Source: Watersipora subatra (taxonomy: Eukaryota > Bryozoa > Gymnolaemata > Cheilostomatida > Watersiporidae). From it: a stretch of 64,000 bases of DNA. The position numbers were made by a program, and so were the translations under genes. Numbering within the stretch: position 1 is the stretch's first letter; each line of letters begins with the position of its first letter. Location of the stretch: assembly GCF_963576615.1 (NCBI RefSeq), contig NC_088711.1, positions 57,082,248-57,146,247 of the forward strand, given 5' to 3'. Positions 12,601 through 24,600 of the stretch are shown one piece after another. The notes beneath the pieces are model-generated. The model ran no database searches. It was not told the origin of the DNA and saw only the letters and a list, made by a program, of their open reading frames with translations.

Positions 12601-15600
12601 ATCATGACGCGTAATGTAGCGATTATAAGCACAATTATAAGCATGGATTTTATTATAGTAAAAATTTAGACCAGTTTAAGTTACTAGCTTAAGTTACTCA
12701 AATTCATTGGGTAAAGAAACTTAGCTAATAGCAACAACATTACCTGTTTCTGTTTATAAGCCAGGCATTCAACTAGTACAATACTATAGCTGATCAGGTT
12801 ACTCAGGCATTTTACTGGTAACTAGCGAGGTCTAGTAATAAGAATCAATTTTTAACAACTAAATACCAATCAGCTGGCGGAGGGATCAGTGTAAAACAAG
12901 TCGCTCTGTGTGTGCAAGTTTTAATTGCTGTTGAGGGCAGTGGGATGTGCTTTTACTCACAATCACTTGGCACCAATTCAGTTGCTAGTCAACTCTGAAA
13001 CCCTACATAACAAGCCAATACACAAATCGTTGTGGATGCAGCTGATTGTCACGTCACAAAATCTAGCTGAAAGCAAAAATATGGTAGATTAATAAGCCAA
13101 ATGTTATAAAAACAGCCAATATGATGGAAAAATCATTAGTGTTTATCCAGATTCATTCCAAACAAACGCATTCAGCCTGAAGCAAGTTCTAATATTGAAA
13201 CATTATAACTGTTGTACGCATAACTTATACAATCTTATTTATCCTACACCACAGCTATAAGCATGTTTGTTGTATGTTGCTGTCCACATCTTACTAGAGA
13301 ATATATGAATCATAGATTTATACACGCTTGTATATGTGCTTTATCTTATCGTAAAGATTATTGAAAGACGGTTTGTCGAAAAGCTACACCGGCAAAATCA
13401 TTTCCAAGTAGATTGGTGTTGGGTGTTGTAGCACAGCTGTAACGATTCCATTAGTACTGGTGTTGTCCTACATATGCATGTATCCTTTACCCCAGTCAAC
13501 CTGTTGAGGTCAATTTTAAGAGTTAGTATACACTCTAACTGATTTGCACTCATCTCTACATTTAAGTTTTGCAACATAGGATGGAAATTTGAGCAAATAT
13601 TTGTCTCGATATGTGGAGTAATTTTTGATATACTTCTAAATTTTTTGAAACAGCATTTTTATAGTAGATGTAAATAAGTGGATAAAAGTTTGGCATAAAA
13701 TTTACAAATAACGGAAAATATATAAATTAATTTAATTTAAACTGCATCTAATGTAGAAGTGAATTACAAAACCCATTTCTATCACTTCACCACTGAACCT
13801 ACGCATTCTTAAGCCTACAGCCCTACACTTCTGTTCATGTTTCTGTAAGAAACAAAAACCTTTTATTAGATGTTACTTGATTAGTTTACTTTTTATGTAT
13901 AATTTAGTTTGTCAGGTTTAGTTTTTATATAGCTTTATGCTATGCATTTATTTATTGTGTTATGTAATTACTCGAAGTATTTATAATCGCTTTTCAGTTC
14001 GTAAAAAGTCTGGAAACAAAATTCAGCATACTCTTTGAAGAGTGTTTCTACGTACGGAACAGATTAGTTTCACTTGTTGAGGTTTGACTCTAGTTCAGAC
14101 TACTGTGTATGGTGTTCAACAAGTCTCACTCACAATTAACACTTGATAATAATGAACATTTGTTATTATTGTTGATGTGAAAAATATATTGGTAAATTAC
14201 ACATTTTACAATCTTGAGTTGAAAATCATCTGCTTCCAGTGATGTCTAGTTGCTGTAGTTCGTCAATGTATACGAATACAAGAAGAGCAGCTAATCAAAT
14301 GATAGTTTAGTATACTTGTATAGCTTTGTATAGTTGTAGAGCTTTGTATAGTTGTATAGCTTGGTATAGTTGTATGGCTTTGTATAGTTGTAGAGCTTTG
14401 TATAGTTGTATAGCTTGGTATAGTTGTATGGCTTTGTATAATTGTATAGCTTTGTATAGTTGTATAGCTTTGTATAGTTGTAGAGCTTTGTATAGTTGTA
14501 TGGCTTTGTATAGTTGTATAGCATTGTATAGCTTTGTATAGTTGTATAGCTTTGTATAGTTGTATAGCAATTAGTCAATTACCTAAATTACTTCAGCTCA
14601 ATGCGATGTATCTATCTCAGTCTATTGCAGAGATTTTTGACAGAGCTTACAGCTTAAGCAAGGCAAGCATTTTTAGCCACCAGTGTAAGTGTAGCTTTAA
14701 TTTAAACATATAAATGCCGACGAACATTAAACCTTATCCTCGTAAGTGTGTCATCTTCATTTCCTTTTCTTTGGCAGGCTCTAAAGCGCGCTGTAGGGAG
14801 CAGGAGCTGGTTTTGTGATGTAAGTTTGTGTCCTGTCAATATTTTCTAATCATCTCTGCTTACAAACTTGTGAATCTATTTATCTTGCTTGTCTATGGTT
14901 TGTTAATGAGAACCACAGTATTACTTGCAATTTATGGCTATTCTCGTCTTCACAATGAGCTCTGTAAAAATCACTATTTCTTTTAACAAATGAACAAGAT
15001 TTCAAAAAGTTACAGCTGAAATAACTATAGTAGTGGTATTTAGTATTGTTTTTGAGGTGTTGATAGCGCATTAGACATTGATTCGGGATGCCATAAGTGC
15101 TCATGCAGTGTATTATACTGTGATAAATGTTCATATACCATGTTTTAGAAACAAATGTTGTTACAGATATGTCCTGATGTAGACTGGGAGGTGCAGAATC
15201 CCAAATGCTACGGCATATCACAACATTGTTCCACCTCAGTGGAGCATCAGCGAAGGCTTAAGGTAAGCCATGACTCGTTAGGGTCTTTTCTATCGGTTAG
15301 ATTTTTACTTATGTTACGTTTATACTGAATATATTCTTTATACTACTAGTACCCTGGCAGTCTAATGTGCCTTGAGAGATCGTCTTGTGTAATAACTATC
15401 CACAGATTTTTCCAGAATGTGAGAGGGTGGTTTATTCATGTGGGTGTTAGAGTGTCGGTCTACCATGCTGGATGTCACGATTTTGAATCCCGTACGATGC
15501 AATCTTTTTCCCAACATCCAACAGTGGCTCCGGACAATGGACACGGCTCTTATTATAGTAAAAATTACCTTTTAAAGTACAATATGTTTTTAATGAATGA

Positions 15601-18600
15601 CAATGAAAATTCAGACAATCGCTGGTCTGTACTTTTTTGTTGGCCTGCTTCATTATCTGGAGTGTAGGCTGCTTCACTTGCAGTTTGTTAAAAACCAGCT
15701 TTCTCTGACCGAAGACATATAGGTATATGTAAGCTCTTGCTTGACTTATTCTTGGTGCCGGCAGCATATCTACATTGGAGATCAATTTTTTTAACCCATC
15801 TTTTAAATTTTTCCATTATTCCACTTGATTTATCACTACATGAGTAGGTTCGTGATTCACCATTACATGAGCAGGTCCTTGATTTATCATTACACGAGTA
15901 GGTCCTTGATTTATCACTACTTGATCAGGTCCTTGATTTATCACTACACGAGCAGGTCCTTGATTTATCACTACATGAGTAGGCTTGTTACTTAATTTTG
16001 TATCACAAAGTTATATTATTAAACATATTAAAAACAACCATTTTTTCAAGGTGGGGTATTGAGAAGTTAGCTGTATGGCAGTTGGTTAAAGATTTGAAGC
16101 TTATGGCTAAATAAAATGGTTCATTGAAAAGAGGAAGTTTTCAGCTGAATGCTGATAGTAAATACTTGGCTTATTGGCCACGTACTAGAAAAAACTGAAA
16201 AAATCTATAATCATGTTTTGGCCTTGGTACAGCGTTGATTGTGTTAGTTAAACTATAATCTTACTGATTGGTTTTATATTTTTTTCTCTCCCTTTTTCAT
16301 TTGTCTTTTCTTTTTTCCTCTCAATGTTACTTTTCCTCTTTCTTCTCTTTCCTTCTATCCTCTTTTTTGCCCGTTCTCTCCCTCTTTTTCCTACCTTATT
16401 ACTCCTTTTGTTTCTTTCCCCTACCTCCTTTGCTCCCATCTTCCCTCCTTTTCTCTTTTTCTTTCTACCCCTCTCCAATCTATTTTTCTCTCTCCTAATA
16501 TGTTAGAGTCTGTTTCCTGTTTTCTCCTCTGTTTCTTTTCTCTGCTCACTTCCACCCTTCCTCATTCACCTGCCCGCTCTTTTTTTCTCTCTCTCTCTCT
16601 TACCCCTACTATTTTTCTTTTCTTCTCACTTTGACCGTCTCTCTCTTTCGTTTGCTTCATATGAAAACCTTCTCTCCATAATCTCCAAAGACTTGTGTAA
16701 CTTTGTAGTACCTTCTAATATAGCTAACCATTCAATTGGAGTTGTAGGTGAGGGTTAAATAGAGCACCTATGAACGTCCTTTTTTATTGAAGAAATGACG
16801 TGTGCTTGTTTCACCCTAGGTTTCTAATGCATTTGATTGGGTGTACTACTTAAGACCGGCTAATCTACATGTATACATAAATGTTAGATGTGCTATAATA
16901 TGACAAGTCTGGTTTTAAATGACTCCTGTGGCTTTCTGGCATCTCTATCAGCACTACAATTTTGCATGACTTTCCTGTTCACATTCAGTGCTTCTCACTT
17001 AGTATCGCATTCTTTTTACTTACAGTGTATACAAGAATTCATCAAGGATGCAAAATCCCTTCAAGATGGTAAGTATACCAATTAGAGTTCTTTACTGTTT
17101 GGTAGGTACCACTACACAGTAAAACCTCTATATGTTCAGTTAACACCTGCTGAGATCTGCTTTGTATGTTGAAGCAGTCATATGTAAGAGCAAATACTCA
17201 TATAGGAGTATACTGTTATTTATTTAATTGTTCCACACACCCAACGTCTACCATAACATCTTAATAAATACTGCAGACAATTATACCTAGAGTTAAAACA
17301 AATACATTATGTAAAACTAGGTAAAAAGATGCATGTGAAAGACCAAATTATGTGTAATCAGTCAAGTAATGAAGTAATAAACAAAGGTATTATTTTTTGT
17401 TGTACTTTGGAAACACACAAATAGAAGAGTAGGCTTGGCACTCCGTCGGCTCAACGCTGCTTAGGCTCGATGTTATGTAGATTCGACACTGCACACACTC
17501 GACGCTGCATAGACTTGACTCCGCATAAGCTCAGAGGTAGAAGTGGTAATTGTTTAACTCTTTGGCTACCGTAAGCCGATGTATTGGCTATTCCGGTAAT
17601 AGAAGCGCAGACCGTCAGCCGATGTATCAGCTATCAATAGGGTTTCACTTTTCTTTTCATTACGAAGCCTACACATTAGCTAGACTAATCAAATTTGGTT
17701 TCCAACGAAAAAACCTTGTTGCCAATCACGTGCAACCAATCGAAAATATTTTTGTTAAGCAATTCCATTTCTAATTATTTTTCAAAACCGGACAACCAGA
17801 TCGCTATCGTCATGTTGAAAAGAACCCCACCTCGTTCGATCAATGCAAAGAAAGCGTCAGAAATTTGCGAGAGTGATTAGATTTACTAAACAGTTTTATA
17901 CTTATCTTGTAGCGAATTTTATTCTGAATAAGATGCATTTTACAGTAAAACAATATCTGCATTGATTCTCGAGATACTGCATAAATACTAGCGGTATATC
18001 GATTTTTCGAAAATCCGTTTGAAGTAATTTGGTTACAATATAGATTTTAGCGCAGTAGGGAAAGAGTTAATTTAGCTTAGGTGTCATTAATACTAACTTC
18101 GCTTATATTTTGTTGAATTTTAAATTTCTTTTCGTTTCATTTTCAATTGTCGCCAACCACATTAACGGGTTTAAACTTCATCGTTTCAAAAATGAAATAT
18201 TTTAGGTTGGCAATTATTTCAGTTGCAGCGTCAAATATTTGCTCAAATCTTTTGCGTGTCGGAAACTCCGTGTGCCAAGATGATCGTCAGCAGAGATGCA
18301 GTTGTTTTTTGGATGTTTTTAAATGCTGGGATAGCGAGTCACCGGGTGCTGAAATATAAAGCACAGAACCGTAAAGTTTGGCACATCGAATTCATTTACC
18401 AGCTCATCGCAATAATATGATTAGGTTTGGTGAACTAAGGAGTTTAGTTAAAACCACCCTCCCACATTCTGGAGAAGTGTGTGGATAGTTATTATACATG
18501 ACGATCTCTCAAGGCACACCAGACTGCCAGGGTACTAGTAGTATAAAGAATATATTCAGTATAAATGTAACATAACACTAACGAGTCATGGCTTACCTTA

Positions 18601-21600
18601 ATCCTTCGCTGATGCTCCACTGAGGTGGAACAATGTTGTGATATGCCGTAGCATTTGGGATTCTGCACCTCCCAGTCTACATCAGGACATATCTGTAACA
18701 ACAACATTTGTTTCTAAAACATGGTATATGAACACGTATGACAGTATAATACACTGCATGAGCACTTATGACATTCCAAATCATTGTCTAATGCTTAGAG
18801 TGTTTACGTTGTCGTTACGAACGCTGTGCAATATTTTATTTGCTGTGTCAAAAATTCTTTGCCAAAAGTGTTATGAAAGCAGGACGAGTTCACGCGTTGG
18901 TGTGAAAAAGGAGATAACCTCAAAATTAGTAGTCTAACAACAATATATATCCGCTTGTTGAGTAGGTGATTTTATATGGATTATATGAATAAATTGTCTG
19001 ATTGCATTTGTTGTGATTGATGCTGTAAAAGAATATTTGATTGCTGCCGATTGTTATAGAGTTTAGCGGTTTTCTTATCGTGTGGTTTCAGTCGCTCTAG
19101 CCAGTGCTGCCTCACAGACCCCATTGTTTAGCTTCCAGAGTAAGAGGTTACTAGGGCCTGAATTAAACTTCTGCAACTTTTACAATATTCATTTGTATTT
19201 TAGCTGTTCAAGTTTGTGCGTTTGTATTGTATTGCTGCCTGTACTTGATCGGTATATAGCTGCCTGTACTTGATCGGTATATAGCTGCCTGTATATATAT
19301 ATCGGTATATTACTGCTTGTATATATATCGGTATATAGCATCAAAATTTTGCATTCTTTTCTGTATGGACTGCATGCATTATTACATCTTCTTTGCTGCA
19401 TGCAACTATGCTTTTGTTGAAGCATTTGTGGACGTTCCGGAGTGGTCTGTCACTTGTAAAATTGTTTATGTGTTGGCTATATAAATCGTGTTCTAATTCA
19501 AGGTTGCAAAGCCAAAGATGGTAAATATAAATGATTTTCTTGTGGCTGTAGATGATGTTAGTGGCTGTCGCGTGATCACCTGCTCCTAATCGTCCTACAT
19601 TTAATGCCTTGCACTAGTTTTTTACTTTCTGCGCGCTTTTATTCAACGCTTTCTTGCTGGGGAAGTGCCTCACCATCTATAGATGGGTGGAACATGATCA
19701 AAAATAAATTTCTCGCATCTTGTATGACAAAGATTATTTGTTTGATTTGGTTGCTTTTGTCATTCGCTAAATAACAGTAAAATAATCCTGCTAATGGAGG
19801 CTAGCGGTAGCTAGCCTCCATTACCAGCTAGCCTACATTAGCAGCTAGCCTCCATATTCTTTTATATTAGCTAGCCTCCAAGCGGTCTGCTTCGGTCCGA
19901 TTCAAAACAATTTCTTTTTCTATTTACAGAATTTACAGTTTCTATTCACCATGAATTTTTTATTGAATTTAGCAAATTTCTTATGATTAGTGTTACCGAA
20001 CTACTTGGGGGGTAAACAGCAACAAGGCAGCAACAAGGCAGCAACAAGGCAGCAACAAGGCAGCGTGTACGCATCTCCTATTCTCCTCTTCCGATTCCTG
20101 CATACGATGTGCTGCAGGTCCTTGCTAATGTGTTTTAACAGTATGCATTGGCTTATTGACTTTCATTCTTGGACTAAATTTGCCAAACACTTTCCTTTCA
20201 GTTCAAAGAATCATTGCGCCTATTCCAGCCAAAGTGAAAGTTGCAGAGGTAATTTGCTATTATTAACATTTTAACATTATTAAATTAAGATGCCATTTTC
20301 TTAAAAACCTTAATGTTACAACAACTATCAAAGTTACCAACGAAATTGCTTGGATTCAGAGTAAGGGGGGGGGGGTGTATTTATCCTTCCCATCTTTATT
20401 TTCAAGCAGATCAATAAGGTTAAAGGTTTAAAGCCATCTTTAGTTTTTTTTAGCCGCCTTGTAAGATTTAGGGCTGATGTAAAGTTGTCTGCACATGAAT
20501 AGACTGAGATTACAGCTTAAATGTTTGTGAGGATTCTGCACTAATGATTTGGATCCAGGTTACTTCATTCCATGAAACTTGGCAATCCCAATAAGTTACT
20601 GCGGTCTGGCATAATTTGGCCTCCACTAGAATATGGCAAGAGTGAACATATTAATTGTATTTCTGTAAGTTATCTTATATTATATTAGTTATTTTTTTAT
20701 TTTACAGAAGAAATTTGATGCAATGGTTAGGTTCCAGGTAGAAGCTAAAATATTGAACACAAGCACATCTCGCAAGTTTCTCTGCTCCATGGATTCAGTG
20801 AGTTTTATAATTGTGATATATGACATCGTATGTATTGCAATACTTAACTAGTATATGTTGGAAACATTTTTGTTCAGGTTTTTAAAAAGTTAAAAGTTAT
20901 TACAGTAAATTTGAAATACAAATAGAGAACATTTGTCTTATTTCAAGGATTATTTCACCTTTATTTGAAGTTGATTTCGTATAATTGTTGACTTCAAACA
21001 GGAAGGTTGTACTATTAGTAGGTAGGTAAACTTATTTTCTTGATTCTTTCTATAACCTGGAATCGCTATTATAATTATCACCTTATTATTATTATTATCA
21101 AAACTATTAATTTTTAATATTTCTTCATTTTTAATGTTTCGATGTTTGATTGTTTTAACAGAGATTGTCTTTGCATTCTGCCTTGCTAACCAAATATTCA
21201 GATTTCTGACTGACATGCATGAAAATTAGTAATAAGCTAGCTCAAAATACAAGGCCTGATAGAGATATGGATACAATCCACTGATTCTCACCAAAATCTA
21301 AATTAACCTGTGACTGATCCAGTTCTCTCGTGCTGCGTGGTTGATTGTTTCTCAATTACAAACAATTAACATAAATTACCCATTTATTAGGTTTAAAAAA
21401 ACCATATTATAATTTAATTTTATAATTCTAGTAAATGGAAGTACCACATTGTATTCCTATTCTAAAATTAGTGGGAATACCAGATTCAGGGCATTTCTAA
21501 TGAAAGTATACATTAACCCTAATATTAGTTTTGATATCAACACCGTGAGCAGTATATTTCTAATGAAAACAAACATAAAAATTAAAAATATACTATTTTT

Positions 21601-24600
21601 TGCTTGACGGTTTTACATTAGTTAATAATAATACATTGATACACTTTTTTGTTGGTTCTCCAATTTATGACGTTCAATAAAATGTTTGTAATCAATTTTG
21701 GAGAAACACATTTTTTTATTACTATTGATAAGACATCATCTTGTTTGTGGTATAAACTTTGCTGATTCGCTATTCCAATCTTTCTGTTACTTATTATTTT
21801 GCAAAAAAGCTTTAAAAATAAATAATTTTCGTCAGTTATTTTCAAATTGTTCTTAACTGGTTATTATTGTTGTTATTACTGGTAAACATGATGTCATCAG
21901 ATCTTATGAAGACACAAATACATCCATGTCAACAATAGATGCTATTCTCCCTGTATTTTAGTGCAAGAATTGCAAGTATAACCCTGATCTCGATGGCTAT
22001 ATCCGGCACTGCGAGAGCCTCGGACATATGATGGCAAGTTAACCCATTAGCTTTTTGTAATTTGATACATTAGTCATACTGTCCTTCGTAGAAAGTTCAG
22101 TTAAGGCGATGTGTCAAATCTCCTGAGAAACTCCTTTGTAGCTCTAACCTTTTAGATGGGGGCGCTAGTCCATACCTTCTTTAGGCTTGCCTTCACCAAT
22201 CTAAAATATTATCAAATTTACAAGGCTGCGGGTCATACTAACAGGTATGAAGGTCATTCTAACAGGGATGTGGATATTGGGATGGCAAGCATATTTTGTA
22301 TCAAACAGAAGCTACTCTGTAAGTAGCGAGTGTGGGGGGAGTCTGCTCTTCAGGAAATAAATAATTCCACAGGTTAAAGGTGATTGCGGCAGATAAACCT
22401 CTAAATACTATACTAAATTATTCTTTTATTTGTTTTGCAGAACTTGTACACGAAGCTCGAAACTTTTGGACCTAAAAACTTATTCTTGGAGTTTGTAAGT
22501 ATTGTTTTGCTTTTGTATTGGTATTCGACATCGGTTTTAGTTTTTCCTGCAGCCTTGCCCTTCCGCTACAGCCATAACTAACTTATATGATCATCGGATT
22601 TATTATTTCTTAATAACTTTATCACTACATATAAAATACCTTTGTGGTAGTCTTGACAACTTTTTAATCAGTAGATATGTTCTCATTCTACTGATTATTA
22701 GTTCAGTCATTAACAATCTCATTGTTGATGAATAATTTTCGGGAGTTGTGTGCACATGTGGATTTATCATAAATCTCCCAACCAATCGCTTCGCTCTGTT
22801 TGGTCGTGAGATTCAGTCAGTTCAGTCATTAACTGCTTTGTCTAGTTTAATTGTACTTTAATTGTTCTCCATGCAGTTAGAAATCGACATAATCTAAAAT
22901 CTCTATTGCCTGTTGTGTAGAACTGGCCAGTTACAGTTTAACATTGAAGCAGCAAACCTCAACACACTGGTAGTGGCTGAGAGTTGTCTTAACAGTGTCA
23001 AAATGACATCACGGTTATCATGACAGTGAGGCCAGTCACAATCAAAATAACTAGAAATTCCCCTGTCATACAGCCCACGATCAAAGTGATATTGGAAAAA
23101 ACAAAGGGTACTGCTGGTTGAGAAATTCAATATTAGAAGTCAAATGGCACTGCTGTGCAATAGAATAACTGCAATGGTAGCTGCAATGGTAGCTGCAATG
23201 GTAGCTGTAATGTACTGGGTGTTATGTACAACAAACAGCAATAATGAAAGGAAAAGACTATATGTTTATATCTCTTCCCTGCAATAGGAGAAATGCAATA
23301 TTAGAAGTAAAATGGCAAGCTGCTGTATAATATACACAGTTTGAAAGTTGGTTGGGTTGAATGTAGAATGGTTTTGACAGCGATCTGTAACCAAAGTGAA
23401 GAAATAGAAAAGAAACCATGGTTAAGTTGGGAGTGTGAGATTTAGAGTTATCTACACTGGCAGAAGGAGAAAATTCTCAGTTTGCAAAAAAACTTTGATT
23501 CCAGCTTAATTACAGCAGATTTTATGGTCAATAAACTGAATGCATGTTTACCATTAGTGCGAAAACATAGTTATGAGAAAACTGGTGTTAAAGTTTGAGA
23601 AACGAAAACCAATGCACTATTTGGTTTACATTGCAAAATGTCATAGCAACCAACACCGAGAAGTTGTCAAATTTATCTAGATTTCTGTATTTATATGCAA
23701 AAGATTATGCTGAATTTAAAATTCTAAACAGATTTTAGTTGGTTGTCATAGAAATAGCTGTATATCTATAAGAAAATGTAGGCCTATAACTTAATTTTGC
23801 AGATATTAAAAACGGCTTGGCAGTACCGCGATATTGGGCACAGCCATAGTATCATCAACAGATTCTTTAGAAAATTAGTGACAGTAACATATTGCACACC
23901 ATAGGTCACTATATACTTCAATCTTGTAAATTCGAATAATTATTCTTATAATTAAATGTTGTAATAACCTTATAAGAATCGTTAGAAAATATCATCGTCA
24001 TTTCCTTTACTTTTACTGCTTTGGACATCAGTTGGAATACCAAAGTACTCGCAAGTGTCCAAGTGTCAGTTATCTTTAAAATCGGCAAAAAAGAAATGAT
24101 TACTTTTCAGTACTTCTGCGTTAATTACAGAAACCTTCGGCAATTGGACAATGCCATAGACTGGTGAAATGTGCATGTTTATCTCGTGAAATGTGCACGA
24201 CTTAATGGTTCTACTCTCTGTCGCATGGCTTTATCGGCGTTTCGTTGGCCGGTCTTAATTTTGATTAAAAAAGGCTTGTCAGGTTTTAATGGCGATTTTA
24301 GGCTAAATTAATCTGTCTAGTTATGCCATAGATATATAAACCTAGATTGGCCAATAGGGAAAAAGCCTGAATAAACCAAACCACAAATATAATGATTGGT
24401 GTGATAATGGGTTCTTTTATCTTAGGTTATTGATGTCACAACATTAGGCTGTAATAGAACTACCTCTTAACCTTAAATGAATAAAAAAATTGCGCATGCT
24501 GACCCGATCCACCTCGATCTTCGCCTTCATTGCTGACCCTGAGTCTGGCCCGACCCTGCATTCCTTGGTCTCATTCCAGCTCTAGCTAAGAAAGCCACTG

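Noticed and set aside
13575-14110. Another Tigger-like element
   Set aside because: A phrase near 13590 (GAGCAAATATTTGTCTCGA) and TGAGGTTTGACTCTA at 14080 resemble the 8611-10447 element, but the ends are too poor to define an element.
14307-14578. YNYTKL-type repeat peptide on the minus strand
   Set aside because: 18-bp minisatellite translated; no gene context.
16248-16498. Lys/Arg-rich and Phe/Leu-rich frames
   Set aside because: Both strands of the polypyrimidine tract; compositional only.
18638-18937. 99-codon plus-strand frame and its partner at 14880-15221
   Set aside because: Antisense of finger exon 8 and of its inverted copy; not independent genes.
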